NCBI GenBank assembly: GCA_029880755.1
Contig: JAOUNW010000063.1
Coordinates: forward strand, 1-11,595
Length of the DNA: 11,595 nucleotides
Reading direction: 5' to 3'
Origin: Gammaproteobacteria bacterium
GTDB taxonomy: Bacteria; Pseudomonadota; Gammaproteobacteria; Acidiferrobacterales; SZUA-150
The notes beneath the pieces were generated by a model. That model saw only the letters and a program-made list of their open reading frames with translations. It was not told the origin of the DNA and ran no database searches. The translations under genes and the position numbers were made by a program. Below, piece after piece: positions 1-7,344 of the stretch (within the stretch, counting starts at the first letter, position 1; the number at the start of each line of letters is the position of its first letter).

Positions 1-1918
1 GCACGTTGCCCTCACAATTGACCAAAGTGCCTGCCGTCTCGGTGAAGGCAGCCATGGGCAATAACACGTCAGCACAATCATGGGCCACAGAACCTGGTTC
101 GGGTTTGAAGCTGGCTAACATGACAACAAAATCAGCGGCCTGCAATGCTACGCGTGTACGACCACCGGACAGCGAATCCAGATCCGGTTCCAGGCCCATG
201 AGCAGCATACCTTTTAACTGTTGCTTAAACATGGCATAACTATCCAGACCCGCTACGGAGGTATCCTTACCCTCAACGCCTCGATGAGGCACACAGCCGG
301 CAAGCCATGCGCCTACACTATTGGCTTCGGGCAAATAGCCCAATTTAGCGCCACTCAATTCAGCAATCAGTTGCGCCAATACGCGCACCTGCGCCGACTG
401 GGCATGGTATTGGGCATAGTTACCCAACAATACAGCACTGTTTTGTTTGGCGGCCAATAGAGAGGCAATGGCTTTTTCCTTCTCTCCCGGTTCAATACCG
501 GAAAGCATGGTAGATACACCTGCCGCCAGATTCTGGCCTCTCAACGATGCCAATGTTTTGACTACCCCACCCAGTGACACAAGCATATTCTGTGGTGAAG
601 CGGTAATCCTGTGGGTCAATTTGTAATCGAAAGTGTAATTCACCGGATTGATCGCCATAATACTGGCGCCATTTTTATGTGCCTTGCGCAAACGCAACCC
701 GATAAGCGGTTGGTCCTTGTTAATATTGGAGCCAATGAGCAGCGCGTTGTCCAGTTGTTCCAGTTCCTGCAATGATTGGCCGAGCCACGGGTACGGTGGC
801 AACAAGTTGTCGTCACTGAAGTCAGTCTGGCGCAAGCGGTGGTCGACATTGCCGGAACCGAGACTCCGCATAAGCTTTTGCAGTAAATAGTGCTCTTCGA
901 AGGTACAGCCGGGCGCCGCCAACGCTCCCAACTGTCTGGCACCGTATTTTTCCAGCACCAGACCCAATCCCCGAACAGCGGCTTCCAGAGCGCCGTCCCA
1001 ATCGGTCTCCTGCCACTTGCCATCCACTTGAATCATGGGCGTTAGCAGACGTTTGTCACTGTTTAGTGCCTCGTAACTAAAACGATCGCGATCCGCCAGC
1101 CAGGTTTCATTTACTCCCTCATTTTCCCTGGGCAGAACTCGCATGACTTTGCCGCTACGGGTCTGCACAGTGAGATTGGCGCCAACACAATCGTGTGGGC
1201 TGACAGATTCGTAACTGGTTAGCTCCCATGGTCTGGCTGTATAACGATACGGTTTTGAAGTCAACGCGCCCACCGGACATAGATCTATAACGTTGCCTGA
1301 TAATTCAGAATCAATGCTCTTTTCAATGTATGTACCGATACGTGTATGCTCACCGCGTCCGGTTGCACCCATTTCCCGAATACCAGCAATTTCTTCGCCA
1401 AAACGGACGCAGCGCGTGCAATGAATACAACGCGTCATATCCGTGGAAATCAGGGGTCCCAGGTTCTTGTCTTTGACAATACGCTTATTTTCCGCAAAGC
1501 GTGAAATATCACCACCATAACCCATCGCCAGATCCTGCAACTGGCATTCACCACCCTGATCACAAATTGGGCAATCCAGCGGATGATTGATTAGCAAAAA
1601 TTCCATGACACCCTTTTGCGCCATCTTGGCCACTGGCGACTGGGTAAAAACTTTCATGCCAGCGGCAACCGGTGTTGCGCATGCCGGCAATGGCTTGGGT
1701 GCCTTCTCCACTTCAACCAGACACATGCGGCAGTTGGCAGCCACAGACAGCTTCTTGTGGTAACAGAAACGCGGTATGTAAATACCGGCAGCATCGGCCG
1801 CCTGTATCACCATGGATCCCTTGGCTGCAGTAACGGTTTGACCATTGATCTCAAACGTGACTTCATCCGGGTTGGATGGCGGACTGTCTTTCGTTACAGT
1901 TTCTGCTTCTGCGCTCAT
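1..1918 (-). CDS. nuoG: NADH-quinone oxidoreductase subunit G (complex I), 3' end cut by window edge
   Basis: This is the large iron-sulfur subunit of the complex I peripheral arm, which carries electrons from NuoF/NuoE toward NuoB. I translated the frame from ATG at 1918 to the left edge: 639 codons, open throughout. Residues 20-100 form a ferredoxin-like domain with Cys52, Cys63, Cys66 and Cys80 for the 2Fe-2S cluster. His112, Cys116, Cys119 and Cys125 match the His-Cys3 4Fe-4S site, and Cys164, Cys167, Cys170 and Cys214 match the next 4Fe-4S site. A molybdopterin-oxidoreductase-like domain follows. The E. coli N7 ligands are missing: one cysteine remains in the region, and the distal ligand is Ala (WLADRDRF). 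Family members are usually near 780-900 residues, so perhaps 150 or more are lost beyond the edge. The ATG lies 10 bases after the nuoF stop; its ribosome site is weak. Identity is secure. Confidence 0.97.
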   Translation of the reverse strand, partial: MSAEAETVTKDSPPSNPDEVTFEINGQTVTAAKGSMVIQAADAAGIYIPRFCYHKKLSVAANCRMCLVEVEKAPKPLPACATPVAAGMKVFTQSPVAKMAQKGVMEFLLINHPLDCPICDQGGECQLQDLAMGYGGDISRFAENKRIVKDKNLGPLISTDMTRCIHCTRCVRFGEEIAGIREMGATGRGEHTRIGTYIEKSIDSELSGNVIDLCPVGALTSKPYRYTARPWELTSYESVSPHDCVGANLTVQTRSGKVMRVLPRENEGVNETWLADRDRFSYEALNSDKRLLTPMIQVDGKWQETDWDGALEAAVRGLGLVLEKYGARQLGALAAPGCTFEEHYLLQKLMRSLGSGNVDHRLRQTDFSDDNLLPPYPWLGQSLQELEQLDNALLIGSNINKDQPLIGLRLRKAHKNGASIMAINPVNYTFDYKLTHRITASPQNMLVSLGGVVKTLASLRGQNLAAGVSTMLSGIEPGEKEKAIASLLAAKQNSAVLLGNYAQYHAQSAQVRVLAQLIAELSGAKLGYLPEANSVGAWLAGCVPHRGVEGKDTSVAGLDSYAMFKQQLKGMLLMGLEPDLDSLSGGRTRVALQAADFVVMLASFKPEPGSVAHDCADVLLPMAAFTETAGTLVNCEGNV

Positions 1919-1928
1919 TATTATCTAC

Positions 1929-3209
1929 TTAATGACTTGATGTTCCAGGCATACAACGGCCGTGTTTAACATGGTATTCGAATTCATTGCGAAAGTGTTT
2001 AATAAAACTTCTCACAGGCATGGCAGCAGCATCGCCGAGGGCACAAATAGTTCGGCCTTCAATACGGCTTGCGACATCGTCCAACAAGTTGAGATCTTCC
2101 AAGCGCCCCTGGCCATGCTCGATACGGTGTATTACGCGCGCCATCCAGCCAGTTCCTTCGCGACAAGGCGTACACTGACCGCAGGACTCCTCATAATAAA
2201 AGTGTGAGATACGCGCCAGAGCACGCACCATGCAAGTTGTCTCATCCATAACAATGACAGCGCCGGAACCAAGCATGGAGCCAGCCTTGGCAATGGAATC
2301 GTAATCCATGGTCAAATCCATCATCTGCAATCCAGGGATCACTGGCGAGGACGAACCACCGGGAATTACCGCCTTCAATCGATTACCATGACGCACGCCA
2401 CCGGCCATTTCCAGCAAATCTGCGAACGATGTGCCCATAGGCACCTCAAAATTGCCCGGTTTATTCACATGACCGGAGACGGAAAACAGTTTCTCGCCGC
2501 CATTATTGGGCTTGCCCAGATCCAGAAACCACTGGCCACCCTTACGTAATATCATGGGCACGGAAGCCAGTGATTCAGTGTTATTAATGGTTGTTGGTTT
2601 GCCATATAAACCGAAATTGGCAGGAAACGGCGGCTTGTAGCGCGGCTGGCCTTTTTTCCCCTCAATGGATTCCAGTAATGCCGTTTCTTCACCGCAGATG
2701 TAAGCGCCCGCGCCCAGATGCGAATAAAGATCAAAATCCACTCCGGAGCCTTGAATATTTTTTCCCAGTAAGCCGGCCTGATAAGCCTCTTTCAGGGCGC
2801 CTTCAAAACGCTCGTAAGGCTCCCAAAACTCGCCGCGAATATAGTTGTAACCGACAGTAGCGCCGATAACGTATCCGGCAATAGCCATACCTTCGATCAA
2901 GGCATGCGGGTTATATCGCAGGATATCTCGATCTTTGCATGTACCCGGCTCGCCTTCGTCGGAGTTACATACGATGTATTTTTGTCCGGGCGCCGTACGC
3001 GGCATAAAACTCCACTTCAAACCTGTAGGAAAACCGGCGCCGCCGCGGCCACGCAATACCGAAATTTTCAATTGCTGAATAATGGCCTCTGGCGATGTTT
3101 TTTCCGCCAGAATCTTTTTCCAGGATTCGTAACCACCTGCCTGCTGGTAGGCAGCAAGGGTCCAGGACTGATCTTTATCTATATTGTGGAAGCAGACTTG
3201 ATTGGTCAC
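1929..3209 (-). CDS. nuoF: NADH-quinone oxidoreductase subunit F (NADH- and FMN-binding)
   Basis: This 426-residue subunit oxidises NADH with FMN and passes electrons into the iron-sulfur chain of complex I on the cytoplasmic side. The glycine-rich segment GRGGAGFPTGLKW (residues 54-66) and NSDEGEPGTCKDR (82-94) are the nucleotide/FMN loops, and GAGAYICGEETALLESIEG (167-185) is the second conserved signature. CGQCTPCREG supplies Cys343, Cys346 and Cys349, which with Cys389 bind the N3 4Fe-4S cluster. Length is normal for the family. The start codon is GTG, preceded by GGAG with a six-base spacer, and it lies three bases after the nuoE stop. That arrangement favours this start and suggests translational coupling. 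All expected ligands are present and nothing looks degraded. Confidence 0.97.
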   Translation of the reverse strand: MTNQVCFHNIDKDQSWTLAAYQQAGGYESWKKILAEKTSPEAIIQQLKISVLRGRGGAGFPTGLKWSFMPRTAPGQKYIVCNSDEGEPGTCKDRDILRYNPHALIEGMAIAGYVIGATVGYNYIRGEFWEPYERFEGALKEAYQAGLLGKNIQGSGVDFDLYSHLGAGAYICGEETALLESIEGKKGQPRYKPPFPANFGLYGKPTTINNTESLASVPMILRKGGQWFLDLGKPNNGGEKLFSVSGHVNKPGNFEVPMGTSFADLLEMAGGVRHGNRLKAVIPGGSSSPVIPGLQMMDLTMDYDSIAKAGSMLGSGAVIVMDETTCMVRALARISHFYYEESCGQCTPCREGTGWMARVIHRIEHGQGRLEDLNLLDDVASRIEGRTICALGDAAAMPVRSFIKHFRNEFEYHVKHGRCMPGTSSH

Positions 3210-3212
3210 CGG

Positions 3213-3722
3213 TTACTCCAGCTTATCCAATATGTCATCGATTTTCTCAGGCGTCAGATGACCAAAATACTCGTTGCCAATCTGCATCACAGGGGCGTCG
3301 ACACAAGCCCCGAGACATTCCACTTCTTTCAAAGTAATACGCCCATCGCTGGTGGTCTCCCCCAGTTTTATTCCAAGCTTTTCCTGTAGATGACTGACAA
3401 CGCTATCTGATTTACACAACATGCAGGAAATATTGGTGCAAACACAAATCTTGTGGCGACCTACAGGCTTTAACTCATACATGGAATAAAACGTTGCCAC
3501 TTCGTAAACTGCTATAGCCGGCATTTCCAGATACTCCGCTACCGCATCCATCAGACCTTCCGTCAGCCAGCCACCGTTTTGATCCTGAACAATACGCAAC
3601 GCCGCCATCACCGCTGACTGTTTCTGATCCGGCGGATATTTGGCCAGCCAGTGATCGATTTCCTGTCGGCTGGCGCTGGTAAGCAAATCCAGTTTCGAAT
3701 TGACTTGTTCCTGTGCGCTCAT
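3213..3722 (-). CDS. nuoE: NADH-quinone oxidoreductase subunit E (24 kDa, 2Fe-2S)
   Basis: This 169-residue thioredoxin-fold subunit pairs with NuoF in the NADH dehydrogenase module and holds the off-path N1a 2Fe-2S cluster. The four ligands are visible as Cys95 and Cys100 (CTNISC, a CX4C pair) and Cys136 and Cys140 (CLGAC, a CX3C pair). The segment VYEVATFYSMY (72-82) just before the first pair is typical of the family. The ATG overlaps the nuoD stop by four bases (ATGA), a classic coupling junction, which makes this start the natural choice. Length fits the bacterial family, and the subunit lacks any fusion or long extension. Confidence 0.97.
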   Translation of the reverse strand: MSAQEQVNSKLDLLTSASRQEIDHWLAKYPPDQKQSAVMAALRIVQDQNGGWLTEGLMDAVAEYLEMPAIAVYEVATFYSMYELKPVGRHKICVCTNISCMLCKSDSVVSHLQEKLGIKLGETTSDGRITLKEVECLGACVDAPVMQIGNEYFGHLTPEKIDDILDKLE

Positions 3723-4972
3723 CGGTCAATTTCTCCAAACACAATATCCTGCGAACCAATGACTGCCACGACATCAGCAAGCATGTGGCCACGTACCATC
3801 TCATTCATCGCTGACAGATGGGCAAAACCGGGCGCACGAATTTTCAGACGATAAGGCTTGTTGGCGCCATCTGAAACCAGATAAACACCGAATTCCCCCT
3901 TGGGATGCTCAACGGCAGAATAGACCTCACCGGCAGGCAAACAATAACCTTCCGTAAACAATTTAAAATGATGGATCAGGGACTCCATGTCGCTTTTCAT
4001 GGATTCACGAGCGGGTGACGCTACCTTATGATTCTCGCATATGACAGGACCGGGATTTTTGCGCAACCACTCAATACACTGACGTATGATCCGGTTGGCC
4101 TGCCGCATTTCCTCGACACGCACGAGATAACGATCGTAGCAATCGCCATTCGTTCCCACCGGAATATCAAAATCTACCTTGTCATAGACTTCATATGGCT
4201 GCTTCTTGCGCAAATCCCAGGCGACGCCCGAACCGCGTAACATAGGTCCGGTAAAACCCAATTGCAGGGCCCGTTCCGGCGATACGACGGCAATATTCAC
4301 TGTGCGTTGTTTCCAGATACGGTTATCCGTCAGCAGAGTCTCATACTCATCCACCCGCTGAGGAAAGCGTTCTGTAAAGTCCCAAAGAAAATCCAGCAGT
4401 GATCCCTGTCGGTTATCATTTAACCGATCCACTTCTTTTTTACTGTGCCACTTGGAAGCTGTGTACTGCGGCATCACGGCAGGCAGATCACGATAGACAC
4501 CACCGACACGATAATACGTGGCATGCATGCGTGCGCCCGACACCGCCTCGTAACAATCCATCAAATCCTCACGCTCACGGAAGCAATAAAGGAACATGGT
4601 CATGGCACCCACATCAAGCCCGTGAGTTCCCAGCCACATCAGATGATTAAGTATGCGTGTCACTTCATCAAACATGACCCGGATATACTGGGCCCGTAAT
4701 GGCACTTCCAGTCCCAACAGACGCTCAATGGCCATGACATAACCGTGCTCGTTACACATCATGGAGACATAGTCGAGGCGATCCATATAACCAATGCTCT
4801 GGTTATACATTTTGTGCTCCGCCAGTTTTTCTGTACCGCGGTGCAGTAACCCCACGTGAGGATCGGCACGCTCAATTACTTCACCATCCATTTCCAGTAC
4901 AAGGCGCAATACGCCGTGAGCCGCCGGATGCTGCGGACCAAAATTCATGGTGTAGTTACGAATCTCAGCCAC
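3719..4972 (-). CDS. nuoD: NADH-quinone oxidoreductase subunit D (49 kDa, quinone-site subunit)
   Basis: This 417-residue subunit, related to the NiFe-hydrogenase large subunit, forms the ubiquinone chamber of complex I together with NuoB. FGPQHPAAHGVLR (11-23) holds His19, and DRLDYVS holds Tyr68; by spacing they correspond to the quinone-headgroup His38/Tyr87 pair of Thermus Nqo4. The protein keeps no metal-ligand cysteine pairs of hydrogenases, as expected. The start is GTG, eight bases inside the end of nuoC, behind a strong purine-rich site (GGAGGAAGG, about six bases before GTG). The gene is separate from nuoC, unlike the nuoCD fusion of E. coli. It ends in the ATGA overlap with nuoE. 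Confidence 0.97.
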   Translation of the reverse strand: MAEIRNYTMNFGPQHPAAHGVLRLVLEMDGEVIERADPHVGLLHRGTEKLAEHKMYNQSIGYMDRLDYVSMMCNEHGYVMAIERLLGLEVPLRAQYIRVMFDEVTRILNHLMWLGTHGLDVGAMTMFLYCFREREDLMDCYEAVSGARMHATYYRVGGVYRDLPAVMPQYTASKWHSKKEVDRLNDNRQGSLLDFLWDFTERFPQRVDEYETLLTDNRIWKQRTVNIAVVSPERALQLGFTGPMLRGSGVAWDLRKKQPYEVYDKVDFDIPVGTNGDCYDRYLVRVEEMRQANRIIRQCIEWLRKNPGPVICENHKVASPARESMKSDMESLIHHFKLFTEGYCLPAGEVYSAVEHPKGEFGVYLVSDGANKPYRLKIRAPGFAHLSAMNEMVRGHMLADVVAVIGSQDIVFGEIDR

Positions 4973-5567
4973 CGTAACCTTCCTCCCGAATTACCCGTGG
5001 CACCAGGGTGCGGGGTTCGATCGATACCGGTTGATATACTACACGTTGTTTTTCGGGGTCGTAACGCATTTCCACATGACCGGACAATGGGAAATCCTTG
5101 CGGAAAGGATGGCCCACAAAACCATAGTCCGTCAGAATGCGGCGCAGATCAGGGTGATCCTGAAACAGAATACCAAACATATCGAAGGCTTCGCGCTCGT
5201 ACCAATTGGCTGAGCTCCAGATACCAACCACGGAATCTACTGTCGGCATTTCGTCATCGAGAAAGACGCGTATGCGAATACGGTAATTGTGTTTTAGCGA
5301 CAGCAAATGATAGACCACAGCGAAACGTGGCCCTTCCTTGACACCCGCAGCTGACTCCTTGCCATAATCCAGATAATCGACACCACAAATATCGGTTAGC
5401 TGCTCACAGGAAAACATGGGGTTATCACGCAACTCCCTGCATACATTGAGCACGTACTTGCGATTAATTTCCAATGTCACTTCGCCTGCTGCATCAATAA
5501 CGTTGGAAATATAATCCCCAAACTTTTCACGGGCGTGCTCAATGACAGTTTGTGGCGGTTTAAACAT
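4965..5567 (-). CDS. nuoC: NADH-quinone oxidoreductase subunit C (30 kDa)
   Basis: This 200-residue subunit contains no cofactor and braces NuoD in the connecting module of complex I. The family signature runs over residues 124-161, starting EREAFDMFGI, passing through HPDLRRILTDYGF and ending in RKDFPL. The C-terminal tail continues with RYDPEKQRVVYQP, typical of standalone NuoC. ATG at 5567 is chosen because MFKPP begins the conserved length, and a possible AGGA site lies about eleven bases upstream. There are 20 bases between the nuoB stop and this start, and the end overlaps nuoD by eight bases. Confidence 0.96.
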   Translation of the reverse strand: MFKPPQTVIEHAREKFGDYISNVIDAAGEVTLEINRKYVLNVCRELRDNPMFSCEQLTDICGVDYLDYGKESAAGVKEGPRFAVVYHLLSLKHNYRIRIRVFLDDEMPTVDSVVGIWSSANWYEREAFDMFGILFQDHPDLRRILTDYGFVGHPFRKDFPLSGHVEMRYDPEKQRVVYQPVSIEPRTLVPRVIREEGYGG

Positions 5568-5587
5568 GCTTGGACGATTCCTGAAAA

Positions 5588-6079
5588 CTAGCGGGCTATT
5601 GTATTTGTGCGCTTGATCTTGTTTTGCAGTTGCATAAGACCGTACATCAGGGCTTCAGCGGTGGGCGGACACCCTGGCACATAGACATCCACCGGAATAA
5701 TGCGATCACAGCCACGCACAACAGAATAGGAGTAATGGTAATAGCCCCCACCATTGGCACAGGAGCCCATAGAAATGACCCAGCGGGGTTCTGCCATCTG
5801 GTCGTAGACCTTACGCAATGCCGGCGCCATTTTATTCACCAGCGTACCAGCAACTATCATCAAATCTGACTGCCGCGGGCTTGGCCGGAATATCATGCCA
5901 AAGCGATCGAGGTCATAGCGGGAAGCGCCAGCTTGCATCATTTCCACGGCGCAACAGGCAAGCCCGAATGTCATGGGCCAGAGCGAACCGGTCCGGGCCG
6001 CATTGATGGCTGCATCCAGTGTCGTGGTAATAATTCCACGTTCCAGTACACCCTCAAGAATTCCGTCTTTTACTCCCAC
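5588..6079 (-). CDS. nuoB: NADH-quinone oxidoreductase subunit B (PSST, N2 cluster)
   Basis: This subunit carries the terminal 4Fe-4S cluster N2 that reduces ubiquinone. Cluster ligands are the adjacent cysteines in GLACCAVEMM (42-43 from the GTG start), Cys107 in MGSCANGGG and Cys137 in VPGCPPTAEA. FRPSPRQSDLMIVAGTL and MAEPRWVISMGSCANGGGYY are family hallmarks. Two starts are possible. ATG at 6100 gives 170 residues but has no ribosome site. GTG at 6079 gives 163 residues, has AAGGGGG with a seven-base spacer, and begins close to where homologous NuoB proteins begin (typically MGVEG...). I chose GTG; it overlaps the nuoA end by ten bases. The identity is certain and only the start is in question. 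Confidence 0.93.
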   Translation of the reverse strand: MGVKDGILEGVLERGIITTTLDAAINAARTGSLWPMTFGLACCAVEMMQAGASRYDLDRFGMIFRPSPRQSDLMIVAGTLVNKMAPALRKVYDQMAEPRWVISMGSCANGGGYYHYSYSVVRGCDRIIPVDVYVPGCPPTAEALMYGLMQLQNKIKRTNTIAR

Positions 6080-6426
6080 TCGAGTGCCCCCTTCTTCCAT
6101 TCATAGATAAAACCGATAATCAGGATACCGAGAAACAACATCATGGAAAGAAAACCAAAAATACCGATTTCCTGAAGAACCACTGCCCACGGAAACAGGA
6201 AGGCTATTTCCAGATCAAAAATAATGAACAGGATTGCCACAAGATAATAACGCACGTCAAACTTCATGCGCGTATCTTCGAAGGCCTCAAATCCACACTC
6301 ATAGGGGGAATTCTTCTCGCTGTCAGGACGGGACGGGCCCAGCATCCAGCCTAATAACATAGGCACAACACCGACCAGCAGGCCGACAACAATAAAAAGC
6401 AATATAGGCAGGTAATTCGCTAGCAT
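6070..6426 (-). CDS. nuoA: NADH-quinone oxidoreductase subunit A (membrane subunit)
   Basis: This 118-residue inner-membrane subunit lies at the junction of the peripheral and membrane arms of complex I. Three hydrophobic helices are visible at about 5-29, 60-80 and 88-108. The loop after helix 1 contains the conserved SPYECGFE segment with Cys44 (the residue whose exposure reports the active/deactive state in mitochondrial ND3), and helix 2 contains FDLEIAFLFPWA with acidic residues Asp71 and Glu73. I start at ATG 6426 (MLANYLPIL), the usual family N-terminus. A GTG at 6504 would add 26 cysteine- and arginine-rich residues unlike any NuoA. The ribosome site is modest (AGAAG about seven to eight bases upstream). 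This is the first gene of the nuo operon. Confidence 0.96.
   Translation of the reverse strand: MLANYLPILLFIVVGLLVGVVPMLLGWMLGPSRPDSEKNSPYECGFEAFEDTRMKFDVRYYLVAILFIIFDLEIAFLFPWAVVLQEIGIFGFLSMMLFLGILIIGFIYEWKKGALEWE
6087..6093 (-). promoter_or_regulatory. Ribosome binding site that decides the nuoB start
   Basis: On the minus strand AAGGGGG sits seven bases before GTG at 6079, inside the last codons of nuoA. The upstream ATG at 6100 is preceded by a T/A-rich stretch without purine core. This favours the GTG start. Confidence 0.5.
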
Positions 6427-6842
6427 GTTCCAGTCTTCTGGGGAATCCCCGAAAAATTCTCTGAAGCGGCATCGACAGCAAAAAAAGAAACACAAAATGC
6501 TCACTAACTCCCTGCAAGCCTTTCACACATCCGTTTGCTTCGCAACATAAGGGCGTCCCTACCCTGTATTGGTTTCTTTCCGCCCTGTCTTCTTCCGCCC
6601 GATGAATCCGGTCAGACATCCCATTATTTTTTACGTTATCGCGTTAAGGAAAGCTGCGCGCATAGGCGGGGCAGTCTAGGCTTTCGGCCCGACTAAAGTC
6701 AAGTTTGCTGTCAGATGGTTAATCGAATTGAATCAGAAGCTTAGCGAATTTTTACTACGGGTATAAAAAACCCCTATCACTAAATTCTTGTGACGAACAG
6801 CGGTGAATCAAAAAAGAAAATTAGTGTTTGGTAATATAAAGA
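6427..6842. other. Intergenic leader between tRNA-Leu and nuoA
   Basis: This stretch of 416 bases has no convincing gene. It holds the candidate nuo promoter at 6673-6702, which implies an untranslated leader of roughly 240 bases. Just ahead of nuoA, at 6439-6449, is an 11-base near-palindrome (GGGGA-T-TCCCC on the minus strand) that could form a small GC hairpin upstream of the ribosome site. On the minus strand, the sequence just after the tRNA is T-rich (around 6808-6820) but has no strong hairpin in front, so no intrinsic terminator can be assigned. Short open frames here lack ribosome sites and resemble nothing known to me. Confidence 0.6.
6673..6702 (-). promoter_or_regulatory. Candidate sigma-70 promoter for the nuo operon
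   Basis: On the minus strand, TTGACT (6697-6702, five of six consensus bases) is followed after 18 bases by TAGACT (6673-6678, four of six). The bases right after the -10 element are GC-rich (GCCCCGCC), the kind of discriminator associated with stringent-response control in known promoters. It lies about 250 bases upstream of nuoA and downstream of the tRNA, so it could drive nuo independently of tpiA-secG. This is a visual consensus match only. Confidence 0.4.
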
Positions 6843-6927
6843 TGGTGCCGAAGGCGGGACTCGAACCCGCACAGCTTACGCCACTACCCCCTCAAGATAG
6901 CGTGTCTACCAGTTCCACCACTTCGGC
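6843..6927 (-). tRNA. leuU: tRNA-Leu, anticodon GAG, with encoded CCA
   Basis: The minus strand folds as an 85-base tRNA. The acceptor stem pairs GCCGAAG with CTTCGGC and is followed by discriminator A and an encoded CCA (6843-6845). The D-arm contains GTGGAACTGGTAGACAC, the anticodon stem is CTATC/GGTAG around loop TTGAGGG, a class II variable arm of about 13 bases follows, and the T-arm is GCGGG-TTCGAGT-CCCGC. Anticodon GAG reads CUC and CUU leucine codons. The sequence closely resembles E. coli leuU, which also lies just after secG. It starts 49 bases after the secG stop with no clear promoter between, so co-transcription with tpiA-secG followed by processing is likely. The anticodon stem has one wobble pair. 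Confidence 0.96.
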
Positions 6928-6976
6928 ATTTTGGTTCATGATAGTCGCCGGGCACCAACGAATCATCAATTGACGT

Positions 6977-7327
6977 TTATTGCGGGACTTCAGGAAGATC
7001 CGGTGCTGCGGGAGACGATTTCTCCGATGTGGGCGCGTCTTCCTTTATCTCCTTTTGGGTCTCGACGGCAGGCTCCTCTGTAACACTGACGGGCTTTCCG
7101 GGTTGACCGAAAAAGAACGCCAGAGACAAACTGGTGACAAAGAAAATCGTCGCCAGAATCGCTGTTGCCCGTGTCAGAAAATTGGCCGAGCCCCGGCTAC
7201 CAAACAAGGTTTGCGATCCGCCACCAAAGGCGGCGCCAGCATCAGCGCCCTTGCCGTGCTGGATCAGGATTAGACCGACAATGGCGATGGACGCCAATAC
7301 GTGTATAACAAGCACAACATCTTTCAT
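6977..7327 (-). CDS. secG: Preprotein translocase subunit SecG
   Basis: This 116-residue inner-membrane protein is the small accessory subunit of the SecYEG translocon. Two transmembrane helices (about 4-24 and 52-73) flank the conserved cytoplasmic loop LIQHGKGADAGAAFGGGSQ with LFGSRGSANFLTR. The last 40 residues form a charged tail rich in Pro, Glu and Lys (EEPAVETQKEIKEDAP), which is variable in the family and probably disordered. ATG at 7327 is preceded by GAAGGTG with suitable spacing. It lies 17 bases after the tpiA stop, so the two genes form an operon with the tRNA downstream. Confidence 0.95.
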   Translation of the reverse strand: MKDVVLVIHVLASIAIVGLILIQHGKGADAGAAFGGGSQTLFGSRGSANFLTRATAILATIFFVTSLSLAFFFGQPGKPVSVTEEPAVETQKEIKEDAPTSEKSSPAAPDLPEVPQ

Positions 7328-7344
7328 GTAGTCACCTTCAAACG

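Noticed and set aside
640..1023. Open frames antisense or out of frame to nuoG and other nuo genes
   Set aside because: The nuoG frame is continuous and matches its family through this stretch; the other frames have low-complexity, Arg/Cys/Trp-rich products without ribosome sites.
6070..6504. Longer nuoA start at GTG 6504 adding 26 residues
   Set aside because: The added Cys/Arg-rich segment is unlike NuoA N-termini, and the family normally begins at the hydrophobic MLANYLP segment at 6426.
6758..6776. GGGT...ACCC stem with an A/T loop as a terminator after the tRNA
   Set aside because: Only four base pairs, and the T-run is in the loop rather than after the stem, so it does not look like an intrinsic terminator.
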